DNA of 64,000 nt from Thiomicrorhabdus xiamenensis (GTDB lineage Bacteria; Pseudomonadota; Gammaproteobacteria; Thiomicrospirales; Thiomicrospiraceae). Location of the stretch: NCBI RefSeq assembly GCF_013282625.1, contig NZ_CP054020.1:1116001-1180000 (forward strand), in the 5' to 3' direction. The notes beneath the pieces were generated by a model. It made no database searches and was not told the origin of the DNA. It worked only from the letters and a program-made list of their open reading frames with translations. Shown here piece after piece: positions 55,283 to 63,245 of this stretch. Numbering within the stretch: position 1 is the first letter of the stretch; each line of letters starts with the position of its first letter. Both the position numbers and the translations under genes were made by a program.

Positions 55283-55762
55283 CTATTCGTCGGCCTCTTT
55301 GGCGATCGGTTTTACATAGTCCAAGTGCAAATCCCAAGGGAAATAGATCCAGGTGTCTTGCGGCACTTCGGCAATGAAGGTATCGACCAAAGGGCGGCCT
55401 TCAGGTTTCGCATACACGGTCGCGAAATACGCTTTAGGCAAGCGTTGCCGGACAAATTTGGCGGTAACGCCGGTATCGACCAGATCGTCGATCAGAAGAA
55501 AATTTTCACCGTCTTCGGTGGCACTGACATCATTCAGGATGACCGGCTCTTCGATCTGTTGATGACTGTAGGTGCGAACCGAAATGCTATCGACAACACG
55601 AATGCCGAGTTCTCTGGCTAAAATCGCCGCTGGAATCATACCGCCGCGGGTAATGGCGATAATGCCATCCCATTTACGATCCATCTGGTTAATCCGTTGC
55701 GACAGCTTGCGGCAATCGCGATGCAGGCGATCCCAGGAAATAATGCATTTTTTCTCGCTCAT
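55283..55762 (-). CDS. gpt: Xanthine-guanine phosphoribosyltransferase
   Basis: 159 residues. Purine salvage of guanine and xanthine with PRPP. AITRGGMIPAAILARELGIR (about residues 36-55), the PRPP loop LLIDDLVDTGVTA (about 89-101) and VYAKPEGRPLVDTFIAEVP match Gpt closely, and DTWIYFPWD binds the base. It stands alone on the minus strand. Confidence 0.93.
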   Translation of the reverse strand: MSEKKCIISWDRLHRDCRKLSQRINQMDRKWDGIIAITRGGMIPAAILARELGIRVVDSISVRTYSHQQIEEPVILNDVSATEDGENFLLIDDLVDTGVTAKFVRQRLPKAYFATVYAKPEGRPLVDTFIAEVPQDTWIYFPWDLHLDYVKPIAKEADE

Positions 55763-56004
55763 AGCGTGGTCTGCGGTCTTTAGTTATTGGAATTGGAATG
55801 CGGCTATTTTAGTAGATAATCCGTTTTGATGGCCATTTTGATGACTAAAGGATTTTGTACTTCGTTTCGCATCTTAGTTGGCGCTTGATTATCGGTGGCT
55901 TCCGTCCATAAAAAAGAGCGGCTGTTTAGCTTTCCGGGCTTGAGTGGTTTGTGTTAATTTAACGCTAAGTATAATCACCAATACACTTATCATTTGGAGT
56001 AAGA

Positions 56005-57051
56005 ATGAAAAAGCGGCTTCTGCTGGGCATTATTCTATTGGCTGTATCGGCATTCTCTGCCTGGTATTACTTTCACGAAACCGGGGTAGAAGAAACTGAC
56101 CAGATTACGCTCTATGGTAATGTCGATCTGCGTCAGGTGAACCTGGCTTTTCAGGTTTCCGGCCAAATTGAAAAAATGCAGGTTTCCGAAGGCGCGCATG
56201 TTAAGCAGAATCAGGAACTGGCCAGTATCGATTCCACGCGTTATCAAGCCAAGTTGGATTATGCCAAGTCCAGCGTCAGTGCCTTGCAGGCGACGCTCGA
56301 TAAATTAATTGCCGGTAACCGTCCTGAAGAGATCGCCCAGGCTAAAAGCCGCTATCTTGCCGCGAAAACGGAAGCGCAGCAGGCGCAAAGCAGCTATGAG
56401 CGTTTGAAATCATTGCTGCCGAAAAAGTTGGCTTCTCAGGATGCGGTCGATAATGCCAAGGCCAAAGCCCAAGCGTTACGCCATCAACAGCTTGCGACTT
56501 ATGACGCCTGGCAGGTCGCATTAATGGGTGCCCGCGATGAAGACATTGCACAGGTAAAAGCACAGATTGAGCAGGCTCAGGCACAGGTCGCTCTGGCGCA
56601 GAAAGACTTGGACGATACCGTATTGCATTCACCGATTAACGGCATTGTCCGTGATCGTGTTCTGGAGCCGGGCGATCTGGCGCAGCCGCAACAGGTGGTG
56701 ATGACGCTTGCTGTGCAAAGCCCGAAATGGGTAAGGGCCTATGTTTCGGAAACCGAACTGGGGAAAATCAAACAGGGCATGCCGGCTGAGATTATGACCG
56801 ACAGTTATCCCGGTAAACGTTATTCCGGCTGGGTCGGTTATATCTCTCCGGTGGCTGAATTTACCCCGAAAACGGTGCAAACCGAAGAGTTGAGAACCCA
56901 ATTGGTTTATCAGGTTCGTATCTACACCTGTGACCTGCAGAGCGAACTGCGTCTGGGGATGCCGGCGACAGTTAACATCGACCTGCAAAGTTCCCCTCTA
57001 CTGTCTCCAGAGTGTGACGGTACCACGGCACAGAATAACGCCGATTCCTAA
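56005..57051 (+). CDS. ybhG: HlyD-family membrane fusion protein (YbhG-like)
   Basis: 348 residues. Single N-terminal membrane helix (about 5-24), lipoyl/barrel-sandwich halves (YGNVDLRQVNLAFQVSGQIE and DTVLHSPINGIVRD), and a long coiled-coil hairpin (about 70-205) rich in Ala, Gln and Lys. It bridges the inner-membrane ABC exporter to the periplasm or outer membrane. It begins the ybhG-F-S-R-like run with a TTGGAGTAAGA ribosome site. Confidence 0.9.
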   Translation: MKKRLLLGIILLAVSAFSAWYYFHETGVEETDQITLYGNVDLRQVNLAFQVSGQIEKMQVSEGAHVKQNQELASIDSTRYQAKLDYAKSSVSALQATLDKLIAGNRPEEIAQAKSRYLAAKTEAQQAQSSYERLKSLLPKKLASQDAVDNAKAKAQALRHQQLATYDAWQVALMGARDEDIAQVKAQIEQAQAQVALAQKDLDDTVLHSPINGIVRDRVLEPGDLAQPQQVVMTLAVQSPKWVRAYVSETELGKIKQGMPAEIMTDSYPGKRYSGWVGYISPVAEFTPKTVQTEELRTQLVYQVRIYTCDLQSELRLGMPATVNIDLQSSPLLSPECDGTTAQNNADS

Positions 57052-57072
57052 ACACATGCCGCGAAGCAACCC

Positions 57073-58854
57073 ATGACTACGACCAGATCGCCATCGCCTC
57101 TGATAATTGAAAATGTCTCTAAACAGTTTGAGCTGCCTGGGCGGGTCATTGATGCGCTGTCGGAGGTCAGTTTCGAAATTCGGCCCGGACAGGTGACCGG
57201 CTTGATCGGTGCCGATGCGGCCGGAAAAACCACGCTGATGCGTTTGATTTCCGGGCTACTGACGCTGGATAAAGGACGCATTACGGTATTGGGGAAAGAT
57301 GTGGCCAAAGCGCCGTTGGCGATCCAATCCTCGATCGGTTATATGCCTCAGCAGTTCGGGCTTTATCAGGATCTGACAGTCATGGAAAACCTCAGACTGT
57401 ATGCCGATTTACAGGGATTGCCGGAAGCGCAGCGCCCGGACCGTTTTCAACAGCTTTTGGATATGAGCGGACTGTCATCCTTTGGCAATCGTTTGGCCGG
57501 CAAGCTTTCCGGCGGAATGAAACAGAAGCTGGGTCTTGCTTGTACCCTGGTGAAATCGCCCGAGCTGCTTCTGTTGGACGAACCGACCGTTGGTGTCGAT
57601 CCGGTTTCGCGCCGTGAATTGTGGCAGATCGTCTATCAGGCGGTCGAGGAAAACGGCATGAGTGTGTTGCTTAGCACGGCCTATCTGGATGAAGCGGAAC
57701 GCTGTCATGATATTAAACTGCTGCATGAAGGACGACTGCTTGCCCAAGGGGCTCCGGAGCATTTTACCCAGCCGCTGAAAAACCGCACCTTTCTGCTCTC
57801 TGCCGATAAAACTACCCATAAACGGCAGCTGAAAAAACAGTTGGCCGCTCAGCCTTTCGTGCAGGATGCGCTTATTATGGGAGAAAGCGTTCGAATACTG
57901 ACCAGAGACACGGTCGGTACGCCAGCGGAACTGTTGCAAAAGCTTCCGGGCATAGAACCGGCAGATCGGCAGAGTTTACAGGTTGAAGCCGTCGAATCCC
58001 GTTTTGAAGATGCTTTTGTCGATCTTCTGAGCCAGCAGACGGAATTCGCACCGGTTCTTGAAAAGGAAACGGTTCAACATTTTGCACAGGCATCCGCAGT
58101 ATCTGATGACCTGCCAGCCATAGAAGTCGATAAGCTGGTTTGCCGCTTTGGGGATTTTGTCGCTGTGGATCATCTCTCATTTCAGGTTCAGCGCGGTGAA
58201 ATTTTCGGTCTGCTCGGTGCCAACGGTGCCGGAAAAACCACCACTTTCCGTATGCTGTGCGGCCTGTTGCCCGCGACTGATGGTCATTTGCAGGTCGCCG
58301 GACATAATCTGCGTCATGCGCGAGCCCAAGCACGCGCCAAACTGGGCTACATGTCGCAGAAGTTTTCTCTGTATGGTGTGATGTCGGTGGCGCAGAACCT
58401 TGATTTTTACAGCAAAATTTACGGGTTAAAAGGCACCAAACGCCGGGAACGCGTGGACTGGGCGATAGAGACTTTTGAACTGCAAGAGCTTCTCAAGCAG
58501 CCGAGCCGGGATCTGCCGCTCGGTTTCAAGCAGCGTCTGGCGATGGCCTGTGCGTTAATGCATGAGCCGGATATTTTGTTTCTGGATGAACCGACCTCCG
58601 GCGTCGATCCCATGGGAAGACGGGATTTCTGGAATAAAATCAACGCGCTGGCCGAAAAAGGGGTGACCATTATGGTGACCACGCACTTTATGGAAGAGGC
58701 CGAGTACTGTGACCGTATGGCGATTATGTCCAACGGACGGATAATGGCGCTAGGCACTCCCGCTGATATTAAACAGGAAGCCGGGCGAAGCGATATGGAA
58801 GAGGCCTTTATCCATATTATCGAGGCCGATAAAAGTGCGGAGGCGGGGGAATGA
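57073..58854 (+). CDS. ybhF: ABC exporter ATPase with two fused nucleotide-binding domains (YbhF-like)
   Basis: 593 residues. Domain 1 (about 10-240) has Walker A GADAAGKTT and signature KLSGGMKQKLG with DEPTVGVDP. Domain 2 (about 345-590) has Walker A GANGAGKTT, a degenerate signature LPLGFKQRLAMA and DEPTSGVDP. The linker has about 100 residues. One fused ATPase pairing with two different permeases is the YbhFSR architecture. It overlaps the next gene by ATGA. Confidence 0.93.
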   Translation: MTTTRSPSPLIIENVSKQFELPGRVIDALSEVSFEIRPGQVTGLIGADAAGKTTLMRLISGLLTLDKGRITVLGKDVAKAPLAIQSSIGYMPQQFGLYQDLTVMENLRLYADLQGLPEAQRPDRFQQLLDMSGLSSFGNRLAGKLSGGMKQKLGLACTLVKSPELLLLDEPTVGVDPVSRRELWQIVYQAVEENGMSVLLSTAYLDEAERCHDIKLLHEGRLLAQGAPEHFTQPLKNRTFLLSADKTTHKRQLKKQLAAQPFVQDALIMGESVRILTRDTVGTPAELLQKLPGIEPADRQSLQVEAVESRFEDAFVDLLSQQTEFAPVLEKETVQHFAQASAVSDDLPAIEVDKLVCRFGDFVAVDHLSFQVQRGEIFGLLGANGAGKTTTFRMLCGLLPATDGHLQVAGHNLRHARAQARAKLGYMSQKFSLYGVMSVAQNLDFYSKIYGLKGTKRRERVDWAIETFELQELLKQPSRDLPLGFKQRLAMACALMHEPDILFLDEPTSGVDPMGRRDFWNKINALAEKGVTIMVTTHFMEEAEYCDRMAIMSNGRIMALGTPADIKQEAGRSDMEEAFIHIIEADKSAEAGE

Positions 58855-59981
58855 GTCAATCTTCGCTCAAATGGATGCGAATACGTGGTTTGATCCGCAA
58901 AGAATTTCTACAGATCATTCGCGATCCGAGCAGTATCAGCATTGCGTTTATCTTGCCGGTTATTCTGTTACTGATTTTCGGCTATGGGGTCAGTCTGGAC
59001 GCCAAGCATATAAAAATCGGGATCGTCCAGCAACAACCGTCCTTGGAGTCTCAGGATTTCATCAGTCATTTTCACCAGAGTGATTACTTTAGCCCGCAAA
59101 CCTTTCAGAATTTGGTTCAGGGCAAGCAAGCCATGCAAAACGGCAAAATCAAGGCTCTGCTGATTTTGAAAAGCAATTTTGCCGCTGACTTTCACCGCTC
59201 GGGGGCGGCGCCGATACAACTTCTGGTCAATGGGGTGGATTCCAATACCGCCAACTTGATTAATGGCTATGTACAGGGTAACTGGCAGACCTGGCTCAAC
59301 GCTTATGGTACAGCGCAGGGCGTTAAGGTGAATCAGCCGGTCGAAGCGCTCACCCGCATCTGGTTCAACGCTCAGGTTAACAGCCGTTATTTTCTGGTGC
59401 CGGGTCTGATCGCCATTATTATGACTCTGATCGGGGCTTTGCTGACCTCTCTGGTGGTCGCGCGTGAGTGGGAGAGGGGAACCATGGAAGCGCTCCTGAT
59501 CACGCCGATTTCTATCCATGAACTGCTGTTAAGCAAAGTGATTCCCTATTTTATTCTCGGCATGGGCGGCATGCTGCTCAGTCTGGTGATGGCACTGTAT
59601 CTGTTTGAAGTGCCGTTGCGCGGCTCCTTATGGATACTTCTGCTCAGTTCGGCGCTTTTTCTTTGGGTAGCGCTGTCGATGGGCATCTTGATTTCCACCG
59701 TCGGTAAAACGCAGTTTGTCGCCGGACAGATCGCGATTATCGTTACTTTTTTGCCGGCGTTTCTGCTATCTGGTTTCATTTTTGATATCGGCAGTACGCC
59801 ACTGTTTATTCAGGCCGTAACGCATATCGTTCCGGCGCGTTATTTTGTTGCGTTGCTGCAAACCGAATTTCTGGCCGGGGATATACTTTGGGTGCTGCTA
59901 CCGAACCTGCTGGCATTGTTCGTCATGGGCATCATTCTTACCCTGATTGTTCTGAAAAAATCGCATAAGAGGCTGGATTAA
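58851..59981 (+). CDS. ybhS: ABC-2 type permease (YbhS-like)
   Basis: 376 residues. N-terminal membrane helix preceded by RGLIRKEFLQIIRDPSS, a large extracytoplasmic domain (about 50-180), then five helices with VAREWERGTMEALLITPI, a signature of this ABC-2 group. First of two permeases; it overlaps ybhF by 4 bases and the next gene by one base. Confidence 0.93.
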   Translation: MSQSSLKWMRIRGLIRKEFLQIIRDPSSISIAFILPVILLLIFGYGVSLDAKHIKIGIVQQQPSLESQDFISHFHQSDYFSPQTFQNLVQGKQAMQNGKIKALLILKSNFAADFHRSGAAPIQLLVNGVDSNTANLINGYVQGNWQTWLNAYGTAQGVKVNQPVEALTRIWFNAQVNSRYFLVPGLIAIIMTLIGALLTSLVVAREWERGTMEALLITPISIHELLLSKVIPYFILGMGGMLLSLVMALYLFEVPLRGSLWILLLSSALFLWVALSMGILISTVGKTQFVAGQIAIIVTFLPAFLLSGFIFDIGSTPLFIQAVTHIVPARYFVALLQTEFLAGDILWVLLPNLLALFVMGIILTLIVLKKSHKRLD

Positions 59982-61102
59982 TGGCTTGGTTATCCTGGGC
60001 GCGTATCTGGGCGCTGACAATTAAAGAGTTTCGTGTATTGCTGCAGGATAAGCGCGCCCGTTTTGTAGTCATCGGGCCGCCAATGATTCAGCTGTTTGTT
60101 TTCGGTTATGCTGCCACCTTTGATCTTAAACAGGCGCCGGTGGCAATCTTCAATCAGGATCAGGGAATTATTTCGCAGGAGATTATCGGCCATCTGGCCG
60201 GTTCCGACACCTTTGAAATCGTCGCGCAGTTGCACCATCAAAGAGAGGTTGCGCCTTTGATTGATAATAGAGAGGCGTTGATAGTATTGAATTTTCCCAG
60301 CGATTTTTCATCCCGCTTGCAAGAGACCGGCACAACCCAGCTGCAAGTCATTGTCGATGGGCGCAACTCCAATACCGCCTTGCTGGCGCAAAACGATGTC
60401 ATGCAGGTCATTAAGACCTTTAACGAGCAATGGGCACAAGCCCACCAGTTGAATCAGGCGCCGGTCAGCTTGGTTCAACGTAACTGGTTTAATGAAAACC
60501 TGAAAAGTAACTGGTTTTTTGTTCCCGGAATCGTCGCTTTGATTGTACTGGTCGTTTCGCTGCTCGTCACCGCTTTGTCGGTTGCACGCGAGCGCGAAGA
60601 GGGGACTTTTGATCAACTTCTGGTCACACCGGCCGTGCCGTTGGAAATTCTGATTGGTAAATCTCTGCCGGGGCTGATGATCGGCCTGCTGGAAAGTAAT
60701 ATTATTATTCTGATTGCGGTGTTCTGGTTTGGCGTGCCTTTTCGCGGTGAATATTTCCTGCTGCAATTCGCGTTGATCTTTTTTCTACTGTCGGCGATCG
60801 GTGTAGGGCTGATGATTTCGGCGCTCTCCACTACGCAGCAGCAAGCGCTATTGGGAGCCTTTATGTTTATGGTGCCGGCGGTGATTCTGTCCGGCTTTGC
60901 GACGCCGATCGACAATATGCCCGATGTCATCCAGTGGCTGACCTATGTCGATCCACTGCGTTATTTTCTGGTTGTGGTGCGCGGTGTCTTCCTGCAGGAT
61001 TTGAGCCTGGAAACTCTCTGGCCGCAAATCTGGCCGATGATGCTGATTGCGCTGTTTACGCTCTCCTCTGCGGCATGGTTATTCAGGCACCGGAGTGCTT
61101 AG
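59981..61102 (+). CDS. ybhR: ABC-2 type permease (YbhR-like)
   Basis: 373 residues, same layout as the preceding permease: RIWALTIKEFRVLLQDKRAR, an extracytoplasmic domain, then VAREREEGTFDQLLVTPAVP and helices with YVDPLRYFLVVVRGVF. The E. coli counterparts export cations and some drugs. Its last 28 codons have a diverged second copy at 62568-62651, after the accessory island. Confidence 0.92.
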   Translation: MAWLSWARIWALTIKEFRVLLQDKRARFVVIGPPMIQLFVFGYAATFDLKQAPVAIFNQDQGIISQEIIGHLAGSDTFEIVAQLHHQREVAPLIDNREALIVLNFPSDFSSRLQETGTTQLQVIVDGRNSNTALLAQNDVMQVIKTFNEQWAQAHQLNQAPVSLVQRNWFNENLKSNWFFVPGIVALIVLVVSLLVTALSVAREREEGTFDQLLVTPAVPLEILIGKSLPGLMIGLLESNIIILIAVFWFGVPFRGEYFLLQFALIFFLLSAIGVGLMISALSTTQQQALLGAFMFMVPAVILSGFATPIDNMPDVIQWLTYVDPLRYFLVVVRGVFLQDLSLETLWPQIWPMMLIALFTLSSAAWLFRHRSA

Positions 61103-61153
61103 CAGAGTAGGGGGGCAATTGTCAGTGGTGGATGCATCCAATTATTAAAGAGA

Positions 61154-61207
61154 GGCATAACACCTCCTCGACTGCTGGAGGTCACATTGCAGGTGCTTGT
61201 TATAACC
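61154..61207 (-). repeat. Degenerate attC-like hairpin after the first orphan gene
   Basis: On the minus strand GGTTATAAC (61199-61207) overlaps the gene's TAA stop and is followed by AAGCACCTGC. ACCTCC/GGAGGT (61177-61182 with 61162-61167) pair, and AGGTGTTATG closes the site (61156-61165). GTTAT-type ends and central pairing fit an attC, but the arms are unequal and the site is short. Confidence 0.35.
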
Positions 61208-61610
61208 TTTCCAGCACAATATCTGACTCAATGTCATTATGATCACTGAATTTTAATAATAAATTCACCCCCTCGAATACGAATTCGATTGAAGAGAATT
61301 CTTCGAAGGAGCCTTTGCAAGCAATTGACAAAACTTTCTTTCCTAGAAGATTTAACTCATTTGCAAGATCTACATGCTCTAAATCCTCTAAATCGTAGAA
61401 GTTGTCTTCCTCGTCCCATTCTTCCCAAAAGCCAAGTGCGGCATCAAGAAAGAATCGCTGATAGAGTGCGATTTCCTTAAGCTTTAAAACGAGCATCAAA
61501 ACGTCGCTTCTACTCTGATCCGTATAAAAAGCCGAGAAATATTCAACTGTATTATTAGCTAAAACTTCGCAATCAAAGCTATGGTCGTTTGTAATTCTCT
61601 TGCCTGTCAC
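61200..61610 (-). CDS. Orphan protein, 136 residues, in cassette-like setting
   Basis: Not recognised. Acidic and helical, no signal peptide or membrane helix; a run of acid residues (EEWDEEDNFYDLEDLEH, about 63-79) stands out. It starts at a GTG with TAGGTAG upstream, only about 15 bases after the attC-like site, as is usual for integron cassettes, and its stop codon runs into a second attC-like hairpin. Codon use is more AT-rich than the neighbours. Confidence 0.65.
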   Translation of the reverse strand: MTGKRITNDHSFDCEVLANNTVEYFSAFYTDQSRSDVLMLVLKLKEIALYQRFFLDAALGFWEEWDEEDNFYDLEDLEHVDLANELNLLGKKVLSIACKGSFEEFSSIEFVFEGVNLLLKFSDHNDIESDIVLERL

Positions 61611-61624
61611 GATCTACCTAGAAC

Positions 61625-61722
61625 GTTATAACGCCTTGCTAAGCTGTGAGTATACGTGTGCCATATTTGAGCGCCGCGAGTTCGGCACACGTATACGAAT
61701 CCGACTTAAGCAATTTGTTATG
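61625..61722 (-). repeat. Integron attC-like recombination site
   Basis: About 98 bases between the two orphan genes. Outer ends GTTATAAC (61625-61632) and TTTGTTATG are inverted core-type boxes (ATAAC and GTTAT). Inner boxes TTGCTAAG (61636-61643) and CTTAAGCAA (61705-61713) pair with one unpaired base, the extrahelical base typical of attC. A perfect 13-base inverted repeat GTATACGTGTGCC (61650-61662) and GGCACACGTATAC (61684-61696) forms the stem. It resembles Vibrio cholerae repeats. Confidence 0.72.
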
Positions 61723-61723
61723 A

Positions 61724-62233
61724 TTATTCGAAAACAGTTTCTCTTTTAGATACTAAACATATGCTATTTTCAGTACCTTGAGGGGTAAGGTAATAGTTTG
61801 CACCACCAGCATTTTCGAGAACTATAGTTTTATCAGCCAAAGTTCCAACATAATCCATTTCTTTATATGTTGTCTCCCTCACCATCATGCAAGATTTTGG
61901 TAAAGCAAACGTTTCCATGTAATAAGTATCACATTTTCCTTCTGAGTTTATTGCACCGACGATAGAAACATGAGAATTACCATCAGTGTAATTTTTTGAA
62001 GTCATTGATGTATACATTCTGTTGTCAGGAGAAGTGCTACTCCAAGAGGCATGAGTGCCGTGCCCCTTGTCTCCAATTATAAAATTAGAGACAGCTTCTA
62101 GTTGCTTCAAACATCGTTTAACACCACTTTTCTTAGCCATATCGACGACTGATGTAGTATTTTCAGCTAAAGCACTACCAGAAAACACAGATAAAACTAG
62201 TGCAGTACTAGTAATAATTAAACCTAACTTCAT
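61724..62233 (-). CDS. Orphan secreted protein, 169 residues, in cassette-like setting
   Basis: Not recognised. A clear signal peptide (about residues 1-23, ending GSALA) precedes a mature part with four cysteines (KRCLKQ, GKCDTYY, KSCMMVR, SICLVSK), likely two disulfides in the periplasm or outside. A strong AAAAAAGGAGT site precedes the ATG. The codon use is AT-rich. The attC-like site begins right after its stop codon, the normal place for a cassette gene. Confidence 0.72.
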   Translation of the reverse strand: MKLGLIITSTALVLSVFSGSALAENTTSVVDMAKKSGVKRCLKQLEAVSNFIIGDKGHGTHASWSSTSPDNRMYTSMTSKNYTDGNSHVSIVGAINSEGKCDTYYMETFALPKSCMMVRETTYKEMDYVGTLADKTIVLENAGGANYYLTPQGTENSICLVSKRETVFE

Positions 62234-62273
62234 GTTTACTCCTTTTTTAGTTTTTAAGCATAACTATTATTAG

Positions 62274-62346
62274 ACATCCTAATACTTATAAAAAGTGTAT
62301 TTGAAGCAGTAATAAAACTGCCGTTTTATATCCGTATTTAGGATGT
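62274..62346. repeat. Large imperfect palindrome upstream of the orphan secreted gene
   Basis: ACATCCTAATAC (62274-62285) pairs with GTATTTAGGATGT (62334-62346) with one unpaired A. Inside, TATAAAA (62287-62293) faces TTTTATA (62324-62330) and GCAGT (62306-62310) faces ACTGC (62317-62321). The three nested pairs make a cruciform-capable fold about 73 bases long. It lacks clear GTT/AAC ends, so it is not a plain attC. Confidence 0.5.
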
Positions 62347-62567
62347 GTTTGCTGTGAAAATTATTTGATTTATAACGGGTTATGGGATTTAGGTGCGATT
62401 TTATTTGACCTAAATAGCATTGCCGTAAATCTGTAAACTGCATCCATAATAGTTTTTTAAGTGGATTAAATCCAGTACTTAATGGGTTATTTAGTTAGGC
62501 TGAATGCGCATTTAGAATGGTTTCATGAGTCAGTTGATCGGCCAGTTGATTTTGCTTGTTGGCGGTA

Positions 62568-62651
62568 TGGCCGCAAATCTGCCCGATGATGCTGATTGCG
62601 CTCTTTCCCCTTGCGTTTGCGTCTTGGTTATTTCGACATAGAACCGTATAG
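62568..62651 (+). pseudogene. Diverged remnant of the ybhR 3' end
   Basis: The 84 bases encode WPQICPMMLIALFPLAFASW, then LFRHRTV and a stop, which aligns without gaps to the last 28 codons of the YbhR-like permease at 61019-61102. By eye 64 of 84 bases and 20 of 27 residues are identical; the first 36 bases differ at only two positions. Upstream of 62568 the frame meets a stop at 62547 and shows no permease sequence. It is a fragment, not a gene. Confidence 0.8.
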
Positions 62652-62695
62652 AAGGGCATCAACGCTTTTTACAAAAGGGGGGGGCTGTCTTTTGT

Positions 62696-63079
62696 TCAAG
62701 TATCTCTTTTGGAACCGATTTTCCCCAAATGAGTGTCGGTAAAACCACTGCCATACTTCAAGCCATAACCTAAGGCGCGGTCAAAACCTATGTGTGCAAA
62801 ACAGATAAGGGCCATGGAAATGGCTAAATCAGCATCGCTTAGCAGTCCTGAGGCTAGCAACAGGGCCGGTCCAATCATCGAGTGGGTCGTGTTGTATAAG
62901 ATTGCCCCGAATTTGGAATTGAATACATAGCCTAAAAAAGCTAAATCCGGCACCAGAAACAGCCAGGCAAACAGTATCCAGTCTGCGCTGTACTGATGGA
63001 AAATCAGCGCCGAGAGCAGCAGAATCGATAAGCCTTCAAGTCGTAAAACGGTTCTTAAATTTCCTGTTACAAAAGACAT
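62696..63079 (-). CDS. DUF4260 family membrane protein
   Basis: 127 residues with four membrane helices. RLEGLSILLLSALIFHQY at the N-terminus, WLFLVPDLAFLGYVFNSK and the C-terminal HIGFDRALGYGLKYGSGF with DTHLGKIG match DUF4260 well. The function of the family is unknown. It runs towards the accessory island on the minus strand. Confidence 0.82.
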   Translation of the reverse strand: MSFVTGNLRTVLRLEGLSILLLSALIFHQYSADWILFAWLFLVPDLAFLGYVFNSKFGAILYNTTHSMIGPALLLASGLLSDADLAISMALICFAHIGFDRALGYGLKYGSGFTDTHLGKIGSKRDT

Positions 63080-63194
63080 TGGTTTTTCTTTTGGAAAAGT
63101 TGATTTTCTCTTTTTCCTTCAAATGAAAATGCTTAGTTGCAAGCATAAAATTACTTGAAATATATCATTTAATTAAAACATGAGTGGATTTTTG

Positions 63195-63200
63195 TATAAT
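63195..63200 (+). promoter_or_regulatory. -10 element before the lipoprotein gene
   Basis: TATAAT at 63195-63200, 46 bases before the GTG start. A convincing -35 hexamer at 17 bases was not found. Confidence 0.35.
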
Positions 63201-63245
63201 TTATTTCGGCTATAAAAAATTAATAGGCAAATAAAAGGAATTATT

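Larger units (their letters stand above)
61103..62567. mobile_element. Accessory island with integron-cassette features
   Basis: The segment lies between the ybhR stop codon and a diverged copy of the ybhR 3' end. It is more AT-rich than its surroundings and holds two orphan minus-strand genes, an attC-like site between them, a degenerate attC-like site at its left end and a large palindrome. No integrase is present. It resembles an integrase-less cassette array, but that reading rests on the folds and spacing alone. Confidence 0.5.
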
